Positions 13,678-21,324 of a stretch of DNA of 21,324 bases are shown here, piece by piece. The position numbers were made by a program, and so were the translations under genes. The stretch covers positions 1 to 21,324 of the forward strand of contig JBLMZW010000246.1 of assembly GCA_050259035.1 (NCBI GenBank), read 5' to 3'. Each line of letters begins with the position of its first letter. Position 1 is the stretch's first letter. The notes under the pieces are model-generated. The model made no database searches. It was not told the DNA's origin and saw nothing but the letters and a program-made list of their open reading frames with translations. This stretch comes from JBLMZW01 sp050259035 (GTDB taxonomy: Bacteria > Bacillota > Syntrophomonadia > Syntrophomonadales > DTU052).

Positions 13678-14538
13678 ATGGATCAATTGCCGCCGATTAC
13701 GCCTAAAAATCAAATCAGAAAACTGCCGATAACCAAGATATTTAATATAATCTTACTTGTGGGGGCGCTATTGCTGGGGTACACCCTGGTGGAACCTCAC
13801 TGGCTGCGGGTCAAAACCATAGATTATACCAGTGCGGATGTTCCCGTGGCTTTTGATGGCGTCCGTATTGCATTTCTGACCGATGTACACCACGGGCCAT
13901 TTTTTTCACGTAATCGAGTTAAAAAGGTGGTCAAAAAGGTAAACTCACTTAATCCTGACCTCATTCTTCTCGGTGGAGATTATGTATCCCGGGATCAAAA
14001 ATATATAGAACCCTGTTTTGAAGAATTAGCTAGCCTTAAGGCACCACTTGGGGAATATGGAGTCCTGGGTAATCATGATCACTGGGAAGGAACAGAGCTT
14101 TGCCGGGAATGCATGAGTAAGGCAGGGATAACTTGCCTTGATAACCAGGCAATATGGTTAAAAAGAAGTACAGATAAAATTAAGCTTGGCGGTGTTGGGG
14201 ATTATTGGGAAGATTTATCGGATCTTACACCGACTACCGCGGATGTTCAACCTTCTGATTTCGTATTGGCGATAACTCATAATCCTGATTTTGTTGAAAC
14301 CATCCAGGACTCAAGGGTTGACCTGGTTCTAAGCGGACATAACCACGATGGCCAGGTTACCTTTTTTGGGCTTTGGGCGCCAGTGGTGCCGTCCGCATAT
14401 GGCCAGAAGTACCGATATGGACTTGTAGACACCGGAGTAACAAAGGTGTACGTTTCAAGTGGTATCGGTACGATAACGCCGCCCGTTCGCTTTTGTGCAA
14501 GGCCAGAGATAGTAATCGTTCAATTAAATAAGAAATAA
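13678..14538 (+). CDS. Membrane-anchored metallophosphoesterase (YkuE/YaeI-like)
   Basis: Calcineurin-like phosphoesterase of 286 residues. One transmembrane helix near the N-terminus (about 21-37) anchors the protein. The catalytic domain has the full set of two-metal motifs: D69 and H71 (FLTDVHHG), D101 (LLGGDYVS), N132 and H133 (GNHDHW), H201 (ITHNPD), and H221 and H223 (SGHNHDGQ). Related proteins such as YaeI/YkuE act on lipid-type or wall-linked phosphoesters at the membrane; the substrate here is unknown. The helix is short, and orientation outside is inferred. The ATG is preceded by AGGGG at seven bases. The next gene is convergent. The 215 bp between the two stops hold only a weak AT-rich hairpin at 14533-14555. 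Confidence 0.88.
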   Translation: MDQLPPITPKNQIRKLPITKIFNIILLVGALLLGYTLVEPHWLRVKTIDYTSADVPVAFDGVRIAFLTDVHHGPFFSRNRVKKVVKKVNSLNPDLILLGGDYVSRDQKYIEPCFEELASLKAPLGEYGVLGNHDHWEGTELCRECMSKAGITCLDNQAIWLKRSTDKIKLGGVGDYWEDLSDLTPTTADVQPSDFVLAITHNPDFVETIQDSRVDLVLSGHNHDGQVTFFGLWAPVVPSAYGQKYRYGLVDTGVTKVYVSSGIGTITPPVRFCARPEIVIVQLNKK

Positions 14539-14753
14539 GAAAAACTTTTCTATTTATTTAAGATGAACACTAGGGCTGCTAAACCCGTTTTTACCCAGAA
14601 TAAAGTCGCCATAACTAAAGCCTATTCGGATCAATTATAGCCAGCCGAAAGAATGACCGGGTAATAAAGGACTATAGGTCGCCAGATAATAATAGACTTG
14701 CTCAGCCCTTCCGGCCCATCCCCCTTAACATACCTGAGTCCTATTTTAATAAA

Positions 14754-15128
14754 TTACCCTCTTTTAGCTTTGTTCTTCTTCATTAGTTCTTTTTGTTTTT
14801 CCAACAATCTTAGTTGGGCGTTATCTGTAGTAGCGGTTCTACGGTCCCAACCGTCAATCGCTAACAAAGCGGCGAAGACCGACCCTCCGGTAACTTCATC
14901 CAACTGTTCATCGTTAAGCTCATCTTGTTTGGGTGGCAGCAGGATATATTTCACCTGGTCCGTATTCTCCACCACTTGAAATTCCACACCGGCAGGCAAT
15001 TCCATCCCGACTTCCTTCATTACTGTTGCCGGGTCGGCAATGAAGCGTTTTTTAAAGGCTTCATCAGTCCAGCATTGCGATATGATTTTTCCCATCTTTT
15101 CTGCCTGTTCGTTTCGTTTTTCCATCAT
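14754..15128 (-). CDS. NHLP-type natural product precursor peptide with GG cleavage site
   Basis: Precursor of 124 residues. Residues 1-80 are a nitrile-hydratase-alpha-like leader (TDEAFKKRFIADPATVMKEV, then LPAGVEFQVVENTDQ and YILLPP), ending ELNDEQLDEVT-GG. Cleavage after G82 by the C39 peptidase of the exporter would release a 42-residue core beginning SVFAALLAIDGWDRRTATTD. The core has a hydrophobic start, a DGWDRRTATTDN middle and a lysine-rich, helix-prone tail. By my count it carries 10 basic against 5 acidic residues and no cysteine, so lanthionine rings are excluded. The few Ser/Thr could still give azoles or dehydroamino acids. GGAGG is four bases before the first ATG and seven before the second, so residue 2 may be the true start. 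It is the last gene of the exporter operon, 22 bases after its neighbour. Confidence 0.9.
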   Translation of the reverse strand: MMEKRNEQAEKMGKIISQCWTDEAFKKRFIADPATVMKEVGMELPAGVEFQVVENTDQVKYILLPPKQDELNDEQLDEVTGGSVFAALLAIDGWDRRTATTDNAQLRLLEKQKELMKKNKAKRG

Positions 15129-15150
15129 GTTCCCTCCTATTTTAATATGT

Positions 15151-18030
15151 TTAGGCTATTTGGCGTTTAGCCAATTGGGCAAAGATCCCTTCTTGATTGA
15201 TCAGTTCTTCATATGTACCACATTGAACAATACGGCCTTCATCTATTACATAGATCCGGTCGGCATTGATAATGGTGCTCAGGCGATGAGCAATTACCAG
15301 GCGGGTAGCGTCCAGTTTCTCCAGGCTCTCCGATACAATCGCCTGGGTCCGGTTATCCAGAGCACTGGTCGCTTCGTCGAAAAAGATTATCCTGGGTTTT
15401 TTAACGATGGCACGGGCAATCAACAGCCTCTGCCGTTGTCCGCCCGACAGGGTCCTGGCCCCTTCGGTGACATAGGTATGCATGCCCATGGGCATCTGTT
15501 GAATATCCTCTTCCAGGCCGCTCATCCGGGCTGCTTCCCAGGCATCGTCCATGGTCAGGTTATAGGAACCGATAATATTCTCAAATATGTTGCCGGTCAT
15601 AATCTGATCGTTTTGCAGCACCACACCCATCTGGCGGCGAACTGACGCAACATCCAGGCCGGCCAGATCCTGATTATCGTAATAAATAGCACCCTGTTCC
15701 GGCTTCTCGAACCCGAGCAGGAGCCGGATCAGGGTTGATTTGCCACCGCCGGAAGCTCCGACAAATGCTATAAACTCCCCGGCTTTGACCTGGAAGGAAA
15801 GGTCGTCAAGAATCAAAGGCCCATCCGGCCGGTAGCGAAAACTAACATGACTTACTTCCAGATCTCCGCTCAGTTCTCCCGGATCCGCCTGGGCCTCATC
15901 CACTTCGGGGTTGGCCTCTAGAATCACCCGGGAACGTTCGAAAATCGGTATAACATTCAGGATCATTGTAATAATGGTGCTTAATGCGACAATAGCGGTA
16001 ACCAGGGCGGTAAAAGCCGCGTTAAATGCCAGGAAGCTGGCCGGCAGAATGTTTACCCGGTCAGATGAGATCACCGCCATAAAAATAGCTGCTGTCATAA
16101 GCAGCGGTAAAGAAGCGTTTACTACTGCTATCAGGTTGGAAATACTGCGGGCCTTAAAAGCGAGCTTGCGCTGCTGGCTGAATTCTCTGGCCCACAGGAA
16201 AAACGCCCTTCCTTCGGCTCCAGCCACCTTAAATTTCGCGATACCGCTGATAAGCTGAAACGCCAGGCCGGCGATTTTTCCATGCATTTTCAGCATGCCG
16301 CGCTGATAACCCATTAAACGATAACCGAGAAAGGATATTACTATGCTCATGACCGCCACCAGCAGCACGGCGAGAAATGCTAAAAAAGCATCGTAGAAAA
16401 AGAGCAAAACCAGATTAAGCAATGAAAATACGGCAGTAAAAACAGTGTTAAGCACTACTCCGGAGAGGAGTTGCTTGATATCACTGATTCCCAACGCACG
16501 GTTGGCCAGGTCGCCTGCTGAATAGTCACGAAAGAAGCTGGCGGGCAGAGATAATACCCGATCCCATACCGCTGCCTGGACTGAAGCATCCATTCTCCCT
16601 TCCAGGCGTAAGAGAGCCAAGGAGCGTACAATCTGGAAGCTCATCATGGCTAAAGCTCCGCTAAGCAGGAAAGCTGTCATCCATACCAATTGATTGCGCT
16701 CGGCCATAGGAACAATTACCGAGAATAATAGACCTATCGCCAGAGGAATCATTAAGTTTATCAGACCGCCTAAAAGACCCGTGCCAAAGAATAAGGTCAG
16801 ATCTTTTTTAGATATACTGCGTAAACCATGAGCGATAACATCTTTTGTACTCAAGGCCCGGTCAGGAAAAGGACGGTAAAAGGTATAAGCAAAGTCTTGG
16901 AGCAGCGAGTTTGACCCAGCGTTCACGTCGATCATGTCATCCTGGCCGGGATCGTAAATTTGATAGGCTCGAGTGCCTTTAGGGATCAAAGCCACCGGGC
17001 GATTATCTTCGGTCATAAAAGCCAGCAAGGGGCCATTATCCTGTTTCCACCAGTCTTCTTTTAGAATTACCCGGCGGTTGCGGATGCGTGATTCCCGGCA
17101 AATATCATCCAGAGGATTAAGGGAGCGGATCTCCTCATTTATTACCCGGGGTGCGTTAAACTTAATCCCCATCTCCCGGCCTATTCTCCGGCAGGCTTTT
17201 AAAAGCTGTCTATCTCCCGGTTCGATGATTATCCTGCCGGGAGTTGTCTTCGACACAACACCGGCTAAATGCCCGAGGGCATCTTCGAAATAGTCCTGTT
17301 CATTTTGAAGCCGCGCTTCATAATTCCGTTTCTCCTGCTGATGAAATTCAGAGCGGTAAAGGCTTACCAGCGACATAATCAGTCGGTGAAAGTCATCCAA
17401 CGCATCCCAGACTTTTCCCTGTTCGATCAGTGCTTCTGTATTGATTGCCTGGTAGCCCAGTTTTTCACGGCAAGAAAACCAGCCTTTGTGCACTAAGGGC
17501 CAATACCGGTTAACCCCAAGTCCGCCATGTTCCTGGATGTTTAGATAATTCATGCTCGGAGAAGCAGCCGAAACCCAGAGGATGTCTTCTCCCGCTCGGA
17601 GAAATTCCCCCGCTTCGGCCTCCCCCTTATCATCAGCGGTAAGGATACTATAGGTCTTAGGAGGTAATTCCTGAATCATGGCTTCGGATAATGCTATCAC
17701 CCATTGCTCCAGGAAAAAAATAACCGGAATCCGGTACATCTCATCCCGGCATAAATCCCGCAGATTGTTTTTGTTGAGCTTGTTCAGTTCGGTGCCGGGT
17801 GCGCCCTTAAAAAGCAGGCCATACTGTCCCGGCTCCGGCTGAATTCCGAACAGAGAGGTACCTTGATCAGCCCGGAATAAGTGGTGCAGCCGACCAGATG
17901 GCTGTCCGTCTTTTAACCGTACCGAAAAAACGTCCACCCGACCCTTTTGTACCTGCCAGACCACATCGGGGTCGTCTAAAAATACTGTTTTATTTCCTTC
18001 AATGACTACTCTTTGTTTTTCTAACTGCAT
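15151..18030 (-). CDS. NHLM-type ABC transporter, second (non-peptidase) ATP-binding subunit
   Basis: Large ABC exporter half of 959 residues. Its long N-terminal region (about 1-400) lacks a peptidase and is typical of NHLM-type transporters, with a DDPDVVWQVQKGRVDVFSV segment near the start. A six-helix exporter membrane domain (about 405-700) is followed by the nucleotide-binding domain (722-959). Walker A is GASGGGKST (758-766), the signature LSGGQRQR (861-868), Walker B IIFFDEATSALD (about 881-892) and the switch histidine H915. All look active. It is expected to pair with the peptidase-bearing exporter encoded upstream, either as heterodimer or in sequence. The start ATG lies 20 bases after that gene, with a modest GGGAGCGG upstream. 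The name follows the NHLM bacteriocin-transporter families known in Haft's classification; the function in export is inferred. Confidence 0.9.
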   Translation of the reverse strand: MQLEKQRVVIEGNKTVFLDDPDVVWQVQKGRVDVFSVRLKDGQPSGRLHHLFRADQGTSLFGIQPEPGQYGLLFKGAPGTELNKLNKNNLRDLCRDEMYRIPVIFFLEQWVIALSEAMIQELPPKTYSILTADDKGEAEAGEFLRAGEDILWVSAASPSMNYLNIQEHGGLGVNRYWPLVHKGWFSCREKLGYQAINTEALIEQGKVWDALDDFHRLIMSLVSLYRSEFHQQEKRNYEARLQNEQDYFEDALGHLAGVVSKTTPGRIIIEPGDRQLLKACRRIGREMGIKFNAPRVINEEIRSLNPLDDICRESRIRNRRVILKEDWWKQDNGPLLAFMTEDNRPVALIPKGTRAYQIYDPGQDDMIDVNAGSNSLLQDFAYTFYRPFPDRALSTKDVIAHGLRSISKKDLTLFFGTGLLGGLINLMIPLAIGLLFSVIVPMAERNQLVWMTAFLLSGALAMMSFQIVRSLALLRLEGRMDASVQAAVWDRVLSLPASFFRDYSAGDLANRALGISDIKQLLSGVVLNTVFTAVFSLLNLVLLFFYDAFLAFLAVLLVAVMSIVISFLGYRLMGYQRGMLKMHGKIAGLAFQLISGIAKFKVAGAEGRAFFLWAREFSQQRKLAFKARSISNLIAVVNASLPLLMTAAIFMAVISSDRVNILPASFLAFNAAFTALVTAIVALSTIITMILNVIPIFERSRVILEANPEVDEAQADPGELSGDLEVSHVSFRYRPDGPLILDDLSFQVKAGEFIAFVGASGGGKSTLIRLLLGFEKPEQGAIYYDNQDLAGLDVASVRRQMGVVLQNDQIMTGNIFENIIGSYNLTMDDAWEAARMSGLEEDIQQMPMGMHTYVTEGARTLSGGQRQRLLIARAIVKKPRIIFFDEATSALDNRTQAIVSESLEKLDATRLVIAHRLSTIINADRIYVIDEGRIVQCGTYEELINQEGIFAQLAKRQIA

Positions 18031-18050
18031 ATTGTTTGCTTTCCGCTCCC

Positions 18051-20213
18051 TTAACTCGCCGCAATGAGACTGGCATAGGGCCCCTCTATATTAATAAGTT
18101 GTTCGTGGGTGCCCCGCTGAACAATGCGTCCCTGGTCCAGAACAACTATTTCGTTGCAGTCACGGATGGTGCTCAGCCGGTGGGCAATAATCAGACAGGT
18201 GCAACCCCTGCGTCTAATCGCATCATCAATTTCCTGTTCCGTAATCGGGTCCAGTGCACTGGTTGCTTCATCCAGGACCAGAATTGATGGATTTGCCACC
18301 AGAGCCCGGGCTATCTCCAGCCGTTGCTTCTGCCCGCCGCTCATGTTTCGGCCTCCCTCTTCCATGAAGGTACCGTAACCATCCTTTTTGGAAAGAATAT
18401 CATCATGAATTGATGCATCCTGGGCCGCAGCTATAACATTTTTATCTGAAACAGTAGCATCCCACAGGGTCAGGTTTTCGCGAATGCTTCCTTCAAACAT
18501 ACTTATTTCCTGGTCAACCATCGCCAATGAATTGTTAATTACTGACCGGTTCCATTCCGAATTCCGCTTCCCGTCCAGCATAATTTCGCCTGACCAGGGC
18601 TCATAAAGATTGGCCAAAAGTCTGGCCACGGTTGATTTACCGCTGCCGGAGCTTCCAACCAGGGCTACCCGTTCGCCGGGTTTCAGGGCCAGGCTGAAAT
18701 CCAAAAGTAGAGGCGGTTCCAAACGGCTATAACCGAAAGTCACGTTACGAAATTCCACCATCCCGTCTAGTTTTACAATTCCCTCGGTACCTTTCTGGGG
18801 CTCTTCTTTAGCGTTTTCTTGAGCCGGGTACCTCAGGACATCATCCAGACGGTTCATATCGCCTTCCACTTCCTGCAAAATGCTGCCAAAGGCCACCAGA
18901 TTGTTAACCGGTGCCAGAAAAGAAGCCATAATGGTTTGAAAGGCTACGAGAGCACCTATGGTCAGACTGCCGTTCATAACATGGAGTCCGCCCACCGCTA
19001 AGACCGCCGTATTGTTCAAGATAGTAAGAAACGGGGGAACCGCAAACAGCATCTGGCTGGATACTCCAAGTTCTTGCTCCGAATTAACCATTTTAGCCTG
19101 GTATCCGGCCCAGCGGGAAAAGAAATCCGCTTCCGCCCCACTGGCCTTTATGGTTTCGATCATTTGTAAGCCAGCTATCGAAGTGCTTTGGAGTTTCCCC
19201 TGTTCCTGAAGCAGTTTTTGGTTCTGGTCTATGCGCCGTTTGGCCATGAAACGCAGGAAGATAATATTGAATACGGCAATACCCAGGCTTAACAGGGAGA
19301 GTCCGACATCGTACTGCAACATCAGAATAAAAAAGAATATCATTGTTAAGCAGTCCAGAATCGTCGTAGCCAACTGCCCGGAGAGCAAAGTGGCCACTCG
19401 ATCATTCAACAATACCCGGAGACTGAGTTCACCGGCATACCGCTGGGTGAAAAACTCCACCGGCAAACGTAAAATATGCCAGAAAAACTGGCTGGAAGTG
19501 CTTAATGCCAGCTTCATTTCCAATTTCAAAAGATATCTTTGCTGCCAGTAGGTCAAAATCCCCCTCAGAACCGCGGTGAGAGTCATGCCTATGAAAAGTG
19601 GTCCCAACCAATTTCCCATATCGCCCAGCAGGATGTTATCCACGAATACCCTGGTAAATGCCGGGATAATTAGGCCTGGAACCACCAGTGCCAGGCCGAT
19701 CAAAACTATAAATGCCAGCCCCATTTCACTGCCCCGAAGTCGTTTTCTTAAGCTAAGAATCATGCTTCGGCTTTCTCCGCCCGGCTCAAACGCAGGGCCC
19801 GGTTCAAAGGTCAACACGATCCCGGTAAAGGACTGGTCAAATTCTTCGGCGGAAACCACTCGCGGCCCCATGGACGGATCATTCAAATATACCCGGTCTT
19901 TATGGAAACCCTCCACCACCAGGAAATGATTAAAATTCCAATGGACGATCACCGGCAGACGCAATTGTCGTAATTCGTCCGGTTCCTTGCGATAGCCTTT
20001 GGCCACTAATCCATAACTGCGGGCTACTTTCATCATATTGCTGGCTTTACTGCCATCCCGGGATACACCACATTTAATGCGCAGTTCTTCCAATGGAACT
20101 ATCCGTTTGTAATAAGCCAATATGATACCAAGAGCGGCAGCACCACATTCTAAAGCTTCCATTTGTAAAATGGTCGGGGTTTTAACTTTCTTAGGAAAGA
20201 AATAGGTAAACAA
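18051..20213 (-). CDS. NHLM-type peptidase-containing ABC exporter (C39 peptidase, TTG start)
   Basis: ABC exporter of 720 residues that should cleave the leader after the double glycine and export the core. An N-terminal C39 cysteine peptidase (about 10-135) has Q17, C23 (MEALECGAAAL), H96 (NFNHFLVV) and D112 (LNDPSMG) in the expected order. The membrane domain spans about 165-450 with six predicted helices. The nucleotide-binding domain has Walker A GSSGSGKST (520-528), signature MSGGQKQR (624-631), Walker B ILVLDEATSALD (644-655) and H678. It starts with TTG; AAGGGG lies upstream and the frame offers no better start. It is 12 bases after the secretion-adaptor stop. The domain set is complete, so it should be functional. 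Confidence 0.93.
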   Translation of the reverse strand: MFTYFFPKKVKTPTILQMEALECGAAALGIILAYYKRIVPLEELRIKCGVSRDGSKASNMMKVARSYGLVAKGYRKEPDELRQLRLPVIVHWNFNHFLVVEGFHKDRVYLNDPSMGPRVVSAEEFDQSFTGIVLTFEPGPAFEPGGESRSMILSLRKRLRGSEMGLAFIVLIGLALVVPGLIIPAFTRVFVDNILLGDMGNWLGPLFIGMTLTAVLRGILTYWQQRYLLKLEMKLALSTSSQFFWHILRLPVEFFTQRYAGELSLRVLLNDRVATLLSGQLATTILDCLTMIFFFILMLQYDVGLSLLSLGIAVFNIIFLRFMAKRRIDQNQKLLQEQGKLQSTSIAGLQMIETIKASGAEADFFSRWAGYQAKMVNSEQELGVSSQMLFAVPPFLTILNNTAVLAVGGLHVMNGSLTIGALVAFQTIMASFLAPVNNLVAFGSILQEVEGDMNRLDDVLRYPAQENAKEEPQKGTEGIVKLDGMVEFRNVTFGYSRLEPPLLLDFSLALKPGERVALVGSSGSGKSTVARLLANLYEPWSGEIMLDGKRNSEWNRSVINNSLAMVDQEISMFEGSIRENLTLWDATVSDKNVIAAAQDASIHDDILSKKDGYGTFMEEGGRNMSGGQKQRLEIARALVANPSILVLDEATSALDPITEQEIDDAIRRRGCTCLIIAHRLSTIRDCNEIVVLDQGRIVQRGTHEQLINIEGPYASLIAAS

Positions 20214-20225
20214 TAAAACCGCCCC

Positions 20226-20837
20226 TTAGGATTGCAGCGGCAGCAATAAATATATTGGTTTTTGCTGTTTGATAATTATTGATGCCGAGCAAATATCGCC
20301 TGCTGTAACGTAATTTTCTGCCCCCGTCCCGGACCATGTATATTGGCCGGAGCTTTTATCATTAAAGGGTAGACCCACTACAACCTCGCACATAAGACCC
20401 TGCTGATTAAAAAGTTTGAGCAGTCCCTTATTCCCCAGCCGATTCAGCATCTGTTCCTCGGTTACTGGGTATTGAGAAACAGAAAGAACTTTGCCTACCA
20501 GGAATTTACCCTTTTTCCCCGGTTGAACCCGGTCGGGAGTAAGCTGCACTAACATTCCGGGGGTCACTTGTTGGCCCTTTTCAAATGGAAGGTACAACAC
20601 AGCCTGAAGCTTATTTGCAGACGCGTCCTGATCATTCGTTATAATCCCGTTGGCATCCACTTTTATGGTAATAAGGCCGAAAATGCACCAAAAAACCAGT
20701 ACGGCCAGGAGGCAAAAGACTCCCACCAGAGCAAACCACCCTTTGGGATTGGTAATCATCATCAGTTGATCCAACTGCTCCGGGGATGATAATCTTTCCA
20801 AGGATGTTTTGCGAAAGATTTGATTATTCTGCAACAC
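20226..20837 (-). CDS. NHLM-type secretion (HlyD-like) protein, shortened
   Basis: Membrane-fusion/adaptor protein of about 203 residues. A single transmembrane helix (about residues 32-58, GWFALVGVFCLLAVLVFWCI) is followed directly by the C-terminal part characteristic of NHLM secretion proteins: AVLYLPFEKGQQVTPGM, VGKVLSVSQYPVT, a GNKGLLKLF helix and a final ICSASIIIKQQKPIYLLLPL. The lipoyl-like half and coiled coil normally lying between helix and C-terminal domain seem to be missing. The expected family size is nearer 270-300 residues (from general knowledge, not measured here). I chose GTG at 20837 (TTG next codon also possible) because GAGAGGGG is four bases upstream. The frame is open to an ATG at 20900 with no ribosome site. 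First gene of the export operon. Confidence 0.8.
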   Translation of the reverse strand: MLQNNQIFRKTSLERLSSPEQLDQLMMITNPKGWFALVGVFCLLAVLVFWCIFGLITIKVDANGIITNDQDASANKLQAVLYLPFEKGQQVTPGMLVQLTPDRVQPGKKGKFLVGKVLSVSQYPVTEEQMLNRLGNKGLLKLFNQQGLMCEVVVGLPFNDKSSGQYTWSGTGAENYVTAGDICSASIIIKQQKPIYLLLPLQS

Positions 20838-20988
20838 TAATCCCCTCTCCAAGCGGCAATATTCGATGTGCCGACAGTGCTGCGCAAAGCAGCAAACCAC
20901 CGGAAATAAAAGTAAGACTTTTAGTAGATTTTTCTATGCAATTCGGAAAAATCCTTTATACTTTGACTATTTTTGCTCAAATATACTA

Positions 20989-21020
20989 CACCCCTTGGCC
21001 CGTTAGTAAACCAAGGGGTG
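20989..21020 (-). terminator. Hairpin between nitroreductase and export operon
   Basis: CACCCCTTGG (20989-20998) and CCAAGGGGTG (21011-21020) form a perfect ten-pair stem with a 12-base loop. Read on the minus strand it follows the nitroreductase stop by about 40 bases and ends TAGTATATTTG. This is only modestly U-rich, so its efficiency is uncertain. It separates the two transcription units. Confidence 0.6.
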
Positions 21021-21059
21021 GCATTTTAGCTTTATCTGATTGTTACTAATGGCTGGATC

Positions 21060-21324
21060 TTAGTAATAACGCACCTGAGCGAAGGTCCTTTTTAAGGCGT
21101 GACTGTATTTGAACCGGGGATAGCCAAAAATCATAGCGAGTCCCGCAGTGCTGCGGGGTGGGATTCCATACTTGGCGCTCAATTTCTTTTCATATTTCAT
21201 GAAATAACCGATGGTTCCTATCATGCAGCAGCCCAGACCCAGTGATTCAGCCGTCAGCATGGCATAGGTGGCCGGAATATAGGGGTCCACCTGGTCAGCA
21301 TAAGGGGAAGCATAAAAATACATG
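21060..21324 (-). CDS. Nitroreductase family protein, C-terminal fragment cut by window edge
   Basis: The last 88 or so residues of a flavin nitroreductase-family protein. YADQVDPYIPATYAMLTAES, GLGCCMIGTIGY, KYGIPPRSTAGLAMIFGYP and a C-terminal RTFAQVRYY match the end of the anaerobe nitroreductase group that often carries a ferredoxin-like N-terminus. The reading frame continues off the right edge. The internal Met at 21323 is probably not the start. It is separated from the export operon by a hairpin (20989-21020), so it is likely not part of it. A role as azole dehydrogenase for the peptide cannot be tested from this fragment. Confidence 0.85.
   Translation of the reverse strand, partial: MYFYASPYADQVDPYIPATYAMLTAESLGLGCCMIGTIGYFMKYEKKLSAKYGIPPRSTAGLAMIFGYPRFKYSHALKRTFAQVRYY

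Noticed and set aside
13631..13735. Small 34-codon frame starting ATGATTGAGGAGG, overlapping the phosphoesterase start
   Set aside because: The GAGGAGG motif lies inside the frame after the ATG, no ribosome site precedes it, and the protein is not recognisable. I kept only the phosphoesterase.
14533..14555. AAATA-A-GAAAA / TTTTC-TATTT hairpin at the end of the metallophosphoesterase gene
   Set aside because: All A/T except two pairs, with one bulge and a two-base loop, and it overlaps the stop codon; too weak to call a terminator.
15040..15645. 201-codon open frame on the plus strand, antisense to the second ABC transporter
   Set aside because: It lies against the Walker B and signature region of a conserved ABC domain, has no family pattern, and runs across the boundary of two minus-strand genes.
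20879..20893. GCTGC-GCAAA-GCAGC hairpin upstream of the secretion adaptor
   Set aside because: Only five pairs, no conserved partner in the window, and no evidence that it acts in the leader.

Overview
The window looks like a chromosomal segment from a strictly anaerobic, Gram-positive, spore-forming-type Clostridia (Peptococcaceae/Desulfotomaculum-like). The grounds are strong GGAGG-type ribosome binding sites, several TTG/GTG starts, the CdaA-CdaR operon, a copper-amine-oxidase-N-type secreted protein, an NADH-linked flavodiiron oxygen reductase, and rubrerythrin. The assignment is an inference from gene content; no phylogenetic marker was read. No rRNA, tRNA, CRISPR array or insertion sequence was seen.

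Layout. (1) 1-3634, minus strand: a tightly coupled operon, promoter - cdaA (c-di-AMP cyclase) - cdaR (YbbR regulator) - COG2509-type FAD-dependent dehydrogenase, both junctions being ATGA overlaps. A ribosome binding site at the extreme left edge points to one more gene just outside (glmM by context). (2) 3705-6010, minus strand: two tandem paralogous two-helix mini membrane proteins with duplicated leaders, then a secreted multidomain protein ending in a copper-amine-oxidase-N domain. (3) 6093-6728, plus strand: a cassette of promoter, conserved leader hairpin, small unrecognised protein and terminator. Leader, gene and terminator recur at 13092-13600, about two-thirds identical in protein. 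(4) 6767-13026: an oxygen/peroxide defence block. A regulator (cysteine-motif sensor, dead GGDEF, LuxR HTH) is transcribed away from a giant flavodiiron-rubredoxin-NADH:rubredoxin reductase-rubredoxin fusion. Then comes a rubrerythrin operon, with a PerR-box-like site, that also carries a QueG-like Fe-S protein and a cysteine-dioxygenase-like cupin. (5) 13678-14538: a membrane-anchored metallophosphoesterase. (6) 14754-20837, minus strand: a peptide natural product export operon of the NHLM type. It encodes a shortened HlyD-like adaptor, a C39 peptidase-ABC exporter, a second large NHLM ABC transporter and, last, an NHLP (nitrile-hydratase-like leader) precursor with a GG cleavage site. (7) 21060-21324: the C-terminal end of a nitroreductase, separated from the operon by a hairpin.

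The strongest candidates for something new are three. The NHLM cassette has a precursor whose predicted core is cysteine-free and cationic, and no modification enzyme is visible in the window. The duplicated leader-gene-terminator cassette encodes an unrecognised 128-residue family, with a hairpin just before the start that shows a covarying closing pair. The four-part flavodiiron fusion carries an extra C-terminal rubredoxin.
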